In this document: positions 1-8,068 of the stretch, piece by piece
Position numbering within the stretch: the stretch's first letter is position 1
Layout: each line of letters begins with the position of its first letter
Notes under the pieces: generated by a model
Database searches by the model: none
What the model was told of the DNA's origin: nothing
Seen by the model: only the letters and a program-made list of their open reading frames with translations
Program-made: the position numbers and the translations under genes
Assembly: GCA_038748365.1 (NCBI GenBank)
Contig: JBCDIZ010000007.1
Coordinates: forward strand, 1-64,000
Direction of reading: 5' to 3'
Length of the DNA stretch: 64,000 nucleotides
From: Alterisphingorhabdus sp038748365
GTDB lineage: Bacteria; Pseudomonadota; Alphaproteobacteria; Sphingomonadales; Sphingomonadaceae

Positions 1-306
1 GATGAGGAAGCCTATTTTGGCGATGCATCGGACACCTATTTTGTTGACGAGAATGGCAATCCCATCGCGCTGGGCGAAGGCGATTTCTATGATCTCGACG
101 AACCGGATACCGTTGATGCCGAGCCTCGCCCTCAGCCGCAAACGCTGGACGAGCGTTGGATCGACCGCGCCACAGGGCGCAATAACGATGAAGATGAGAG
201 CGCTACAACATCCGATCCTGACAATAATGATCGCGATGACAATGCGCCAAATCGCCGCCAGCCAGAATCTCTACTGCCTAATACAAACCGGTCGGATGGC
301 GGCTAG
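1..306 (+). CDS. C-terminal tail of a cut gene, acidic
   Basis: The first frame is open from the first base to a TAG stop at 304-306, giving the last 101 residues of a protein whose start lies outside the window. The tail is very rich in Asp, Glu, Asn and Pro, with a short ordered-looking stretch (LDERWIDRATGR) in the middle, and ends in a low-complexity acidic segment. It looks like a disordered C-terminal extension, and I do not recognise the family. The ATG-started ORF in the next frame over this stretch is a shadow. The stop overlaps the end of the convergent metallopeptidase gene by 4 bases. Confidence 0.6.
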   Translation, partial: DEEAYFGDASDTYFVDENGNPIALGEGDFYDLDEPDTVDAEPRPQPQTLDERWIDRATGRNNDEDESATTSDPDNNDRDDNAPNRRQPESLLPNTNRSDGG

Positions 307-1079
307 GCTCCGCTAAAATCCAGCTGCTGCAGCGCATGCCCATGTTGCTTTAGCCAGCGATCAGCGGCGATGCGATCATCCTGATAGATGCTGTCCATCC
401 AAGCGTAGAAATCCGGGCTGTGGTTCATATGGCGCAAATGCGCGATCTCATGCGCCACCACCGAACGGCGCACCATCTCAGGTGCCATAATCAACCGCCA
501 ATGAATACGCAAACCGCTATTGGTCGAACAACTGCCCCAGCGTCGTCGGGCATTGGTCAAGCCAACGCGTGGCGGATCAACAATCCCGGCCCGATCAAAA
601 TAGAGTGCCCCATCTTCCCGGATCGAAGCCAATGCCTCGTCGCGCAGCCAACGCTCAAGCCGTCGCCCGATATGCTCCCGCACGCCGCCCAGCCTGATTT
701 CTCCATCCGCTGCATATGGCTTACGCGGACCATCTTGCTGCCAGACTATGTCATAAGGTTCGCCACGCAGAGCGATTTCCGAGCCATCATCAATAACCGG
801 CTGCTCGCTCAACCGCTCCAGACGTTCGGTCACCCAATGCTTGCGCTCATAAACAAAGGCCAATGCCTCGGACACCGGTACGCCATGCGCAATAGTCAGC
901 AATACACCCCGGTTCTTGGGATCAATCCGCAATGACAATGAGCGCGATCGTGGATGGCGTTTGATGCGTACCGGAACTTCCAGACCATCGAGAACGACGC
1001 TGGCCTCCTCCCCAGAAACCTTGTCCGGCTTCATCGAACGCGAGAGCAGATGTTCCAGCTTCCATGCCGCATGGCTCAT
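303..1079 (-). CDS. YgjP-like (SprT/WLM-type) zinc metallopeptidase
   Basis: Predicted cytoplasmic metal-dependent hydrolase of the YgjP / DUF45 family, 258 residues, about the usual size. The zinc motif HEIAH lies at 210-214, followed by NHS (His220) as the likely third ligand. The family's conserved WGSCS stretch sits near 181-185, before the HExxH helix. The substrate of this family is not known. It is the last gene of a leftward run: its ATG overlaps the stop of the cysteine-cluster gene by ATGA, which implies translational coupling with that gene and the SCO gene upstream. Family call is firm, function is not. Confidence 0.85.
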   Translation of the reverse strand: MSHAAWKLEHLLSRSMKPDKVSGEEASVVLDGLEVPVRIKRHPRSRSLSLRIDPKNRGVLLTIAHGVPVSEALAFVYERKHWVTERLERLSEQPVIDDGSEIALRGEPYDIVWQQDGPRKPYAADGEIRLGGVREHIGRRLERWLRDEALASIREDGALYFDRAGIVDPPRVGLTNARRRWGSCSTNSGLRIHWRLIMAPEMVRRSVVAHEIAHLRHMNHSPDFYAWMDSIYQDDRIAADRWLKQHGHALQQLDFSGA

Positions 1080-1516
1080 AGGGCCTCTTCCAATATATGA
1101 TGCTCCAAAGGCCCAGCCTTGGTCTCTGATACCACACGTCCAGCCACGCTGTGACCACCTTCAATCATCGCTTCATAGCTACCGGTAAGCAGATAATGCC
1201 ATGCGGGCAATGGTTTGCCAGCTGCACGCAATTTATAGGCGCAACTGGAAGGCAGCCAGTTAATCTCATCCACATTAGCTTTGGTCAGCCGCAGGCAATC
1301 CGGGACAAAGGCGCGGCGGTGGCGATAGTCGGAACAGCGGGCGGTGGTTATGTCGAGCAGGCGACAGGCAACATTGGTGGGATATATCTCGCCGCTATCG
1401 GCATCCTCGACTTTGTGCAGACAGCATTTGCCGCAGCCGTCACATAAAGCTTCCCACTCGGCGCGGTCCAGCGTTTCCAGGGGTTTTTCCCAGAAAGGTT
1501 GCTCCGTCACAATCAA
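1076..1516 (-). CDS. YcgN / UPF0260 cysteine-cluster protein
   Basis: A 146-residue protein of the YcgN family (Fe-S or zinc-binding cysteine cluster, CxxCxxCC class). A compact CDGCGKCC motif lies near the N-terminus, and later Cys residues (CRLLD, CSDY, VPDC) complete a possible metal site. Molecular role is not established. The start is unclear: the longest frame opens with TTG at 1516, and a GTG two codons in is equally possible, with no good ribosome-binding site for either. It overlaps its neighbours by 4 bases on both sides, so it is the middle gene of a coupled three-gene run (SCO, this gene, metallopeptidase). Confidence 0.85.
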   Translation of the reverse strand: MIVTEQPFWEKPLETLDRAEWEALCDGCGKCCLHKVEDADSGEIYPTNVACRLLDITTARCSDYRHRRAFVPDCLRLTKANVDEINWLPSSCAYKLRAAGKPLPAWHYLLTGSYEAMIEGGHSVAGRVVSETKAGPLEHHILEEAL

Positions 1517-2142
1517 CCCGCAACAGGGCCCCAGCGATCAATTTCGGCCGCAATATCACCCGGCACCGAGGTCTGGCCATCTGGCTTCTTGTCTACCGAG
1601 AGCAGCGCCAATGGTTTGCCATCAGGATCAAGCAGATAAGCCTGTCGGCTATGATCAACGAGATACCCGCTCATTCCATCATCCTCGACCTTCTCTGCAT
1701 AAACCGCGAATTTCTCGCGCACTGCATCGATATCGTCCTCGCTGCCGGTAAGGCCTATCATGCGTGGATGGAAAGCATTAACATAGGTCTTCAGAATTTC
1801 AGGTGTATCGCGCGCCGGATCAATGGTGACAAAGATTGGTTGTATTTTTGCAGCACGCTCGGGATCGGTCTTCTCAAATTCGGCAAAGCCCTTGGCCAGC
1901 TTTTGCAGATCAATCGGACAAACATCTGGGCAAAAGGTATAGCCAAAATACATAATCCGATACTGGCCAGCAAAGTCGCTGTCTGAAACTGTCTCGCCAT
2001 CCTGATTGGTCAGGGTGAAACTCCCGCCGATAGTTGCACCGGCCAGAGGTGCCGCATCACCTTCAGGCGTGTCATTGCCTTCAGCACAGGCCGATAATCC
2101 AAGTGTCAGAGCAGCAAAGGCCGGGAGAAGAAAGTTACGCAT
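1513..2142 (-). CDS. SCO1/SenC family copper-binding lipoprotein
   Basis: A 209-residue thioredoxin-fold protein of the SCO family, which delivers copper to the CuA site of cytochrome c oxidase or acts as a periplasmic thiol reductase. An N-terminal signal ends in a lipobox with Cys19 (LSAC), so it is likely anchored in a membrane facing the periplasm. The copper ligands are all present: Cys71 and Cys75 in FCPDVCP, and His164 in the DHSRQAYLLD segment. It leads the leftward run with the cysteine-cluster and metallopeptidase genes. The gap upstream (2143-2299) carries an inverted repeat ATAAGC-N8-GCTTAT at 2243-2262 whose role is unknown. Confidence 0.92.
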   Translation of the reverse strand: MRNFLLPAFAALTLGLSACAEGNDTPEGDAAPLAGATIGGSFTLTNQDGETVSDSDFAGQYRIMYFGYTFCPDVCPIDLQKLAKGFAEFEKTDPERAAKIQPIFVTIDPARDTPEILKTYVNAFHPRMIGLTGSEDDIDAVREKFAVYAEKVEDDGMSGYLVDHSRQAYLLDPDGKPLALLSVDKKPDGQTSVPGDIAAEIDRWGPVAG

Positions 2143-2299
2143 AAGAGGGTCCGTTCAGATTAGTGCCATAAAAGCTGTGACAATAAGCCTTCAATTTCGA
2201 GTGGCTGGCATCATAGATTTTCCTGCCCTATATTGAGATTATATAAGCACTGTCTAGCTTATGCGAGACGCAGAATAGAAAAAAGGGTATCCACTTCCC

Positions 2300-2956
2300 A
2301 TGATAGCGACATCCTCCTTGGCCACCCATAAGGTCCATCATAACGCCATTGCCGCATTGATTGCCATAACGGCCGCTATGCTATTGGCAGTGCCTGCCAT
2401 GGCACAGTTTTCAGAGGGTTATAATTTTCTCAAGGCCGTGCGGGATCGTGATGGTGTCAAAGTTGATGAATTGCTGCAACGCCCCGGGTCAACGGTTATC
2501 AATTCGCGTGATATCAAGAGCGGGGAAACCGCGATCCATATCGTTGTTGAAAGACGCGACGTGACATGGCTGCGTTTTCTGCTTCAGAAAGGCGGAAACC
2601 CGAATATTGAGACGAAAGACGGCCTTACCCCGCTGATGCTGGCTACCAATTTGCGCTTTGTCGATGGTGCCGATGTTCTACTCAAGCGCAATGCCAGGGT
2701 TGATAAGGCTAATCGATCAGGGGAAACACCTTTGATCCGTGCGGTCCAGCTCGGCGATCTGTCAATGGTACGACTGTTGCTGAAAAACGGTGCTGACCCG
2801 GACCGAGTTGACAGTCTGGCCGGGCAATCCGCGCGTGATTATGCGAGCAATAATGCGCGATTGGCTACGATATTGAGCGCCATTGAGGCCTCGGATAAAG
2901 AGCGCGCAAACAAAGGGGAAAAACCGGCGGTCTTCGGACCGACCATTCGTCAGTAA
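2300..2956 (+). CDS. exported ankyrin-repeat protein
   Basis: A 218-residue protein with an N-terminal signal peptide ending near AMAQ (about residues 30-36), followed by four to five ankyrin repeats (for example GETAIHIVVERRDVTWLRFL, DGLTPLMLA and GETPLIRAVQLGDLSMVRLL). Ankyrin repeats bind other proteins; nothing here points to a partner. The last 30 residues are charged and probably disordered. It is a single gene, divergent from the SCO run and convergent with mmcB. Exported ankyrin proteins of this size are common in sphingomonads and mostly uncharacterised. Confidence 0.85.
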   Translation: MIATSSLATHKVHHNAIAALIAITAAMLLAVPAMAQFSEGYNFLKAVRDRDGVKVDELLQRPGSTVINSRDIKSGETAIHIVVERRDVTWLRFLLQKGGNPNIETKDGLTPLMLATNLRFVDGADVLLKRNARVDKANRSGETPLIRAVQLGDLSMVRLLLKNGADPDRVDSLAGQSARDYASNNARLATILSAIEASDKERANKGEKPAVFGPTIRQ

Positions 2957-2979
2957 TAGGCGGTGCAGACCGGAAGGGT

Positions 2980-3486
2980 TTATCCTGCCTGACCTTCTGC
3001 ATAGCCAGCCGCCAGCAATTCCGGATCGCTACTTTGCGCCAGGCGCCGCATGGTGATCCGTGACAATTCACGCGCCAGTACATTGCGCCGTGCCGCGGCT
3101 AACGGGTGTCGTGCGGCGGTGCGTACCAGCTCACCGTCATAGCTATCGGCTACGATCAGCCCGGTGCGCTCGGGAAGGAACACCTCGCGTTCAACCAGTG
3201 CATGCTCAAATTCGGGCGGAAGTGCCCAGTAAAAACGGTCGCAATAATCAAGATATTCGGGCCATTTGGCATCGCCCAGCAAATCGCTGCGTGCGGTTTT
3301 GATCTCAATAATGATCACCGCGCCTTTCGGATCAAGTCCGATCAGATCGCAGCGGCGGCCATTGGGAAGCGTGATCTCGGGCACCAACCAGATATCATTA
3401 CGGGCAAAGAAACGGGTCGCGCCCCGCGCCACGGCAGCGGCGCCATTATGAGGAGCAGAATCAGTCAGAGTGTGAACGGCAGTCAT
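2980..3486 (-). CDS. mmcB: MmcB family DNA-repair nuclease-like protein
   Basis: A 168-residue protein of the MmcB family, known in Caulobacter as a LexA-controlled gene of the mitomycin C response. It carries the core of a PD-(D/E)xK nuclease fold: Glu37 in VPEITLPNG, Asp47 in RRCDLIGLD and Glu61-x-Lys63 in IIEIKTARSD. The start codon at 3486 is preceded by an alphaproteobacterial LexA box at 3499-3513 (own entry), so SOS control is seen in the sequence as well as known for the family. Its precise DNA substrate is not known. It stands alone between the ankyrin gene and the ABC importer genes. Confidence 0.92.
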   Translation of the reverse strand: MTAVHTLTDSAPHNGAAAVARGATRFFARNDIWLVPEITLPNGRRCDLIGLDPKGAVIIIEIKTARSDLLGDAKWPEYLDYCDRFYWALPPEFEHALVEREVFLPERTGLIVADSYDGELVRTAARHPLAAARRNVLARELSRITMRRLAQSSDPELLAAGYAEGQAG

Positions 3487-3498
3487 GAACTGATACTA

Positions 3499-3513
3499 GA
3501 ACAAATATCGAAC
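3499..3513 (-). promoter_or_regulatory. LexA (SOS) box upstream of mmcB
   Basis: On the minus strand the site reads GTTCGATATTTGTTC, an exact match to the alphaproteobacterial LexA consensus GTTC-N7-GTTC. It lies 13 bases upstream of the mmcB start codon, where bound LexA would block transcription. Confidence 0.85.
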
Positions 3514-3532
3514 ATGGCAAGCGGCAAATAGT

Positions 3533-5077
3533 TCAGGCGCTGGCCGCAACCAGGGCTTGCGCCGCCTCGCTCTGAGGGTTGTGCACCAGATCATCGGATA
3601 CCGCATTTTCAACAATCCGTCCCTGATCCAGCACCGCAATGCGATGGCACAATCGCCATGCCAGCGCGATATCATGGGTGATAAACAGCATCGCTAATTG
3701 CTGCTCATCGCGCAGTTTTGCGAGCAGGGTCATGATCTGATCGGCGATCACCGGATCGAGTGCCGAGGTCGCTTCATCCAACACCAATAGCGCCGGTTCG
3801 CTGATCAAGGCGCGGGCAATGCCGACGCGTTGTGCTTGACCGCCGGACAGCTCGCGCGGCTTGCGTTCAGCCAGTGCCGGGTCCAGCTCGACCGCCTGCA
3901 TTGCCTTTTTCACTCTGCCCATACGCTCCCAATATTCGATATCAGGGCGCAAATGGGTAAGCGGCTCAGCAATAGTCCGGCTGATCGGCCAGCGCGGATC
4001 GAGACTGGCGAGCGGATCCTGAAACACTGGCTGGATAATACGCCGCTGTTCCTTGTTGCGTTTCGCACCTAGCGGTGTGCCATCCAATATGATCATGCCA
4101 CCAGAGACTGGCCCTAACCCTGCCACAGCGCGGGCAATGGTCGATTTGCCCGATCCCGAGCCGCCCACCAGCGCCAGAGCCTCGCTCCGGGCCAAGGCAA
4201 AACTGGCTCCTTTAACTGCATCAAAAGGCTTGCTGAACAGGGCTGGCATGGGAAAGCGGACATCGAGGTCATGAACCTCTAACAGCTGCGCTCCAGTCTT
4301 CGGGCGTAGCGGAGGCGTCGTTCTAATACGTGGCACAGCAGCCATCAGCTTTTGTGCATAAAGCTTTTCCGGCGCATGTAATATGTCCTTTGCCACACCC
4401 TGCTCGATGCATTGCCCATGTTGCAAAACCACAATGCGATCCGCATGGTACTCCAGCATCGCCAGATCATGCGTCACCAGCAATAACGCCATATCACGCT
4501 CGCGACAGCGGGCGGTGAGCAGAGACAATATCGCGGCACGCAAGGGCGCATCCAGTGCGGAGGTCGGCTCATCAGCGACCAGCAAAGACGGACGATGCGC
4601 CAGTGCACAAGCGATCATCAGCCGCTGGCGCTGGCCGCCCGAAAGCTGATGCGGGTAACGATCGAGTAGCGTTGCTTCGTCCAGCCCGACCTCTGCGAGC
4701 AGTTCCCGCATGGTGGCATCATCAGGCCGGGTTGCGCCGGGGCGTTGCAGAAAACATTCTACAAGATGTGCCCTCACAGTGAGATGCGCAGTCAAAGCCG
4801 TTAGCGGTTGTTGAAACACAAAACCGACTTGCTCGGCACGCAGCTTTGTTTGTTCTTCATCAGAGAGCGCAGCCAAAGACTGTCTGCCCAATGTCACCGT
4901 GCCACTCATCTGCGCCGGACTGAGGCCAAAGGGCGTAAGCGCACTCAGCGTCTTTCCAGAACCGGATTCGCCGATCAACGCAACACATTCGCCACGCGCG
5001 ACCGACAGGTTCAAGCCCTCGACACAGCGGCGGCCTGCAATATCGGCACCGAAATTGTTATAGACCAGATGTGTCAT
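3533..5077 (-). CDS. peptide-type ABC importer, double ATPase (YejF / DppDF fusion-like)
   Basis: A 514-residue protein with two complete ABC ATPase domains in tandem, which power import of dipeptides, oligopeptides or microcin C-like compounds through two permeases. Domain 1 has Walker A GESGSGKT at 36-43, signature LSGGQ at 145-149 and Walker B ending DEP near 171. Domain 2 has Walker A GGSGSGKS at 305-312, then a second LSGGQ and DEATSALD. The fused form corresponds to YejF in E. coli. Its start overlaps the stop of the upstream permease gene by ATGA. No solute-binding protein gene lies in the window, so the substrate cannot be named. Confidence 0.92.
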   Translation of the reverse strand: MTHLVYNNFGADIAGRRCVEGLNLSVARGECVALIGESGSGKTLSALTPFGLSPAQMSGTVTLGRQSLAALSDEEQTKLRAEQVGFVFQQPLTALTAHLTVRAHLVECFLQRPGATRPDDATMRELLAEVGLDEATLLDRYPHQLSGGQRQRLMIACALAHRPSLLVADEPTSALDAPLRAAILSLLTARCRERDMALLLVTHDLAMLEYHADRIVVLQHGQCIEQGVAKDILHAPEKLYAQKLMAAVPRIRTTPPLRPKTGAQLLEVHDLDVRFPMPALFSKPFDAVKGASFALARSEALALVGGSGSGKSTIARAVAGLGPVSGGMIILDGTPLGAKRNKEQRRIIQPVFQDPLASLDPRWPISRTIAEPLTHLRPDIEYWERMGRVKKAMQAVELDPALAERKPRELSGGQAQRVGIARALISEPALLVLDEATSALDPVIADQIMTLLAKLRDEQQLAMLFITHDIALAWRLCHRIAVLDQGRIVENAVSDDLVHNPQSEAAQALVAASA

Positions 5078-5853
5078 GTAAACCGGTCCCGCAGCCGATC
5101 ACCGATCAGGGTCAGCGCCACCAGCAGCGTCACCATAATCCCGCCCGGCAGCAGCAGCGCCATGGGCTGAATATCCATCACCTCGGCACCGTCCTTGATT
5201 AACATGCCGAGCGAAACCAACGGCTCCTGCACCCCGAGGCCAAGAAAAGACAGAAAGCTCTCGATCATCACCAGTTGCGGCAGGGTGAGCACGAGATAGG
5301 CAAAGGCAATTCCGGCGATATTGGGTAGGATGTGCCGCGCTAAAATCGTGATCGCCGGAGCACCTGCCGCGCGCGCGGCAAGGACATAGGGCCGGTTTTT
5401 GAGCGCCAGCACCTGCCCACGCACAATCCGCGCCATGGTCAGCCATTCGACCAGCCCGATGCCGACAAAGACAAGGATGATCGAGCGGCCAAAAACCACC
5501 ATCAATATGATGACGACGAACATGAAAGGCAGCGCAAACAGCCCATCAACAATCCGCATCATCAGCTCATCGGTGCGCCCGCCAATCCACCCGGCCAGTG
5601 CGCCCCAAATCACGCCGATCACCAGCGATACGAGCGCCGCAGTCAGAGCCACCGCAAGGGTAATCCGCGTCGCCACCGCCAACCGCGCCAACACATCGCG
5701 TCCGACATCATCGGTGCCAAGAATATGGCCATTCACCCCGGCAGCGGCGCTGACATGGTCCCAATCGATAGCTGCATGGTCCCATGGCAAAAGCATCGGC
5801 GCCAGAACGGCGAACAGCGCGATCAGGGCCACGAGTGTGGTAGCGATACGCAT
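5074..5853 (-). CDS. peptide-type ABC importer permease (OppC/YejE-like)
   Basis: A 259-residue inner-membrane permease with about six hydrophobic helices and the binding-protein-dependent transport signature region (ARAAGAPAITILARHILPN), which forms the coupling helix that docks on the ATPase. The HILGTDDVGRDVLAR stretch near the N-terminus is typical of the OppC/DppC branch. It shares one base with the stop of the first permease gene and overlaps the ATPase gene by ATGA, so all three are translated from one message. The protein is slightly shorter than usual OppC because its cytoplasmic N-terminal tail is minimal. Confidence 0.92.
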   Translation of the reverse strand: MRIATTLVALIALFAVLAPMLLPWDHAAIDWDHVSAAAGVNGHILGTDDVGRDVLARLAVATRITLAVALTAALVSLVIGVIWGALAGWIGGRTDELMMRIVDGLFALPFMFVVIILMVVFGRSIILVFVGIGLVEWLTMARIVRGQVLALKNRPYVLAARAAGAPAITILARHILPNIAGIAFAYLVLTLPQLVMIESFLSFLGLGVQEPLVSLGMLIKDGAEVMDIQPMALLLPGGIMVTLLVALTLIGDRLRDRFT

Positions 5854-6767
5854 CAGGCTCGCGCTCTCGGATCGAGCACCGCGTACAAAATATCCGCAAT
5901 CAGATTGAATAGGATAATCAGCACCGCGTAGATCAGCACCACCGCCATGATCAGCGGATAATCACGGTTGAGGGCACCCTGGACGAAATAGCGGCCCAGC
6001 CCCGGCAGGCCGAAGACAGTCTCGATCACCACCGCGCCGGTAAGCAATCCGGCAGCGGCTGGGCCGAGATAGCTGACGACCGGGATCAGCGCCGGGCGCA
6101 GCGCGTGGCGGGTGAGCATCTTCAAACGCGACAGACCGCGGGCGCGGGCGGTGCGGATATGGTCCTGCTGCCAGATATCAGCCAGCGCCGCGCGCACCAG
6201 TCGGGCGATTACCCCGGCCACTGGCAATGCCAGCGCGATGACGGGTAATATCCAATGGGTCAGGCCGCCACTGCCGCCCACCGGCAACAGCGCCAGCCAG
6301 ACGCCGAAGATCAGCGTCAGCAATGGCCCGGTGACGAACGTGGGCAGAGCCGTTAGCAGCGTCGCGCTCAGCATAAGGGCATTATCGACCCAGCCGCCGG
6401 GATACAGCGCCGCGCGCAGCCCCATAGCAAGCCCCAATGCCAGCGCCAACACGATCGCAGCACCACCCAGCATCAGCGACACGGGCAAGCCCTGCGCCAC
6501 CAACTCGGTAACAGTAAAGTCACGATAGACCAGGCTGGGACCAAAATCGCCTTGCAACACCCGGCCAAACCATCCGGTCATTTGCTGCCAGAGCGGCTGA
6601 TCAAGGCCATAGCTCGCCTCCAACGCTGCGCGCGTAGCTTCATCCAATGGCCGCTCACCATCGAACGGACCACCCGGCGCAAAGCGCATCAGCAGGAACG
6701 ACACCAGCAATATGCCGAGCAGCGTCGGTATAGCGGTGAGCAGGCGTTGAAGGATAATCCCCGGCAT
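5853..6767 (-). CDS. peptide-type ABC importer permease (OppB/YejB-like)
   Basis: A 304-residue inner-membrane permease of the OppB/DppB branch and first gene of the leftward three-gene importer operon. The N-terminal helix followed by LLMRFAPGGPFDGERPLDEA is the characteristic OppB start, and the coupling motif appears as TARARGLSRLKMLTRHALRP. It would pair with the adjacent OppC-like permease to form the channel. The gene starts 83 bases from the divergent MerR gene, but the operator-like palindrome there sits closer to merR. Confidence 0.92.
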   Translation of the reverse strand: MPGIILQRLLTAIPTLLGILLVSFLLMRFAPGGPFDGERPLDEATRAALEASYGLDQPLWQQMTGWFGRVLQGDFGPSLVYRDFTVTELVAQGLPVSLMLGGAAIVLALALGLAMGLRAALYPGGWVDNALMLSATLLTALPTFVTGPLLTLIFGVWLALLPVGGSGGLTHWILPVIALALPVAGVIARLVRAALADIWQQDHIRTARARGLSRLKMLTRHALRPALIPVVSYLGPAAAGLLTGAVVIETVFGLPGLGRYFVQGALNRDYPLIMAVVLIYAVLIILFNLIADILYAVLDPRARA

Positions 6768-6819
6768 GGCGCCTTTGATGCCTCAGCAATTTCGCAAGGT
6801 CACGAAAAAACAGTTGAAG

Positions 6820-6834
6820 TTGACCCAAGGTCAA
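6820..6834 (+). promoter_or_regulatory. perfect inverted repeat, likely MerR operator
   Basis: TTGACC-CAA-GGTCAA is a perfect 6-3-6 palindrome 16 bases upstream of the MerR gene start. Dyads of this kind inside the promoter spacer are the usual binding sites of MerR regulators. It probably controls the merR-SMR pair. Confidence 0.6.
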
Positions 6835-6850
6835 GAGGCATAAAGGGCAT

Positions 6851-7693
6851 ATGGATGATTCTCTTGCCAGTAAGACCATGGGTATCCGCGAGCTGGTGAA
6901 GCGTACCGGCCTGACCAGTCGCGCCCTGCGTTTCTATGAAGCGCGCAGGCTGCTGACGCCGTTGCGCAGCTATAATGGCCAGCGCTTTTATGGCCCGGCA
7001 GAGCTCGAACGGGTGCATCAGATCGTAGTGCTGAAATCTGCCGGGCTCAGCCTGTCGCAGATGAAGGATCTGTTCGATGGCGAGATGGTCGATCTTGATG
7101 GCCTGCTTCATGCCCAGCTGGAGATGCTGGACGAAGAAGCGCAGCAGATAGATCGTGCCCGTAGCGTCATCCATTTTGCCTTGTCCCGCATCGCCCGCAG
7201 CGAGCCGCTCGATGCCGCGACTTTTTGCTCGCTGATCGAAAGTGGAGACAAGATGATGAACCAGGAACCGAAGGAATGGAAAGAGGTCACCGACCGCTAT
7301 TTCACGCCAGAAGCAAAAGCGGAATGGGCTCAGACATGGGGTGATATGCCCGAAGATTTTGACCAAGAGGCTTACGCCAAACAATGGCAGGAGCTGGGCG
7401 ACCGGATCAAGGCGGCGCTGCCTCTCGAACCTGACAGCGAACAGGCGCAGCGTTTTGTGGATGAATGGTTTGCCCAACTCAAGCCTTTCACCGATATTGC
7501 ATCGCCCGAAATGATGTCAGGAGCCGCGCGCATGTATGATGATATGGACCAATGGGCTGGAAAGGGAGAAGGCCATGCAGATCCCGGCTTCGATAAAGCG
7601 GTCTGGGATTTCATCAATCTGGCAACAGCGTCACGGCTCGCCAATGGTGGCGATCATCCGCTCGGGCCTAATGGAATACCAGAACAGAAATAA
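6851..7693 (+). CDS. MerR family regulator with TipAS-like ligand domain
   Basis: A 280-residue regulator. Residues about 10-80 form a MerR winged helix-turn-helix (GIRELVKRTGLTSRALRFYEARRLL), followed by a dimerising coiled coil. From about residue 135 the C-terminus resembles the TipAS antibiotic-binding domain (EWKEVTDRYFTPEAKAEWAQ, then a long helical segment). TipAL-type proteins bind drugs and activate efflux genes. The SMR efflux gene begins 12 bases downstream, so the pair reads as a drug-sensing and drug-exporting unit. Met1 or the in-frame Met10 could be the start. The MerR call is firm, the TipAS assignment less so. Confidence 0.85.
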   Translation: MDDSLASKTMGIRELVKRTGLTSRALRFYEARRLLTPLRSYNGQRFYGPAELERVHQIVVLKSAGLSLSQMKDLFDGEMVDLDGLLHAQLEMLDEEAQQIDRARSVIHFALSRIARSEPLDAATFCSLIESGDKMMNQEPKEWKEVTDRYFTPEAKAEWAQTWGDMPEDFDQEAYAKQWQELGDRIKAALPLEPDSEQAQRFVDEWFAQLKPFTDIASPEMMSGAARMYDDMDQWAGKGEGHADPGFDKAVWDFINLATASRLANGGDHPLGPNGIPEQK

Positions 7694-7705
7694 GGACAGA
7701 AAGCT

Positions 7706-8068
7706 ATGAATGCATGGGCGCTGCTCGCTATCGCGATCATCTTCGAGGTCATTGGTACCAGCCTGCTCAAAGCCTCTGACGGCTTTACGCGCTGGGGTAT
7801 CGGGGCAGCGTCTATTGGCTGCTATTGGATATGCTTTGTCTTTCTCGCGGTTGCCATCAAGACCATCCCGGTCGGCGTGGCCTATGCCATCTGGTCTGGT
7901 GTCGGTATATTGGCGATTGCGCTGATTGGTTTTGTCCTGTTCCGGCAGGAGCTCAACGCCATGCAAATAGGCTGTATAGCGCTGATCACCATCGGTGCGA
8001 TCGGGCTGAATCTGACGACGCAGGCAGAGGCGCCTAATGCGGCAGAAAGTGCCGAGACTTCTAGCTGA
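7706..8068 (+). CDS. small multidrug resistance (SMR/EmrE-type) transporter
   Basis: A 120-residue inner-membrane protein with four hydrophobic helices. The membrane-embedded glutamate of EmrE-type pumps is present in the first helix (IAIIFEVIGTSLLKAS), and the GVAYAIWSGVG motif of helix 3 is intact. SMR proteins work as dimers and exchange protons for cationic drugs. It is in an operon with the MerR regulator 12 bases upstream. Its last 8 bases overlap the end of the convergent exoD-like gene. A guanidinium or other small-molecule exporter cannot be excluded. Confidence 0.92.
   Translation: MNAWALLAIAIIFEVIGTSLLKASDGFTRWGIGAASIGCYWICFVFLAVAIKTIPVGVAYAIWSGVGILAIALIGFVLFRQELNAMQIGCIALITIGAIGLNLTTQAEAPNAAESAETSS

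Noticed and set aside
2..316. 104-codon ATG-started ORF at the left edge
   Set aside because: The neighbouring frame, open from base 1 to the TAG at 304, has normal codon use and an acidic protein tail; the ATG ORF is Met/Ile-rich and a shadow.
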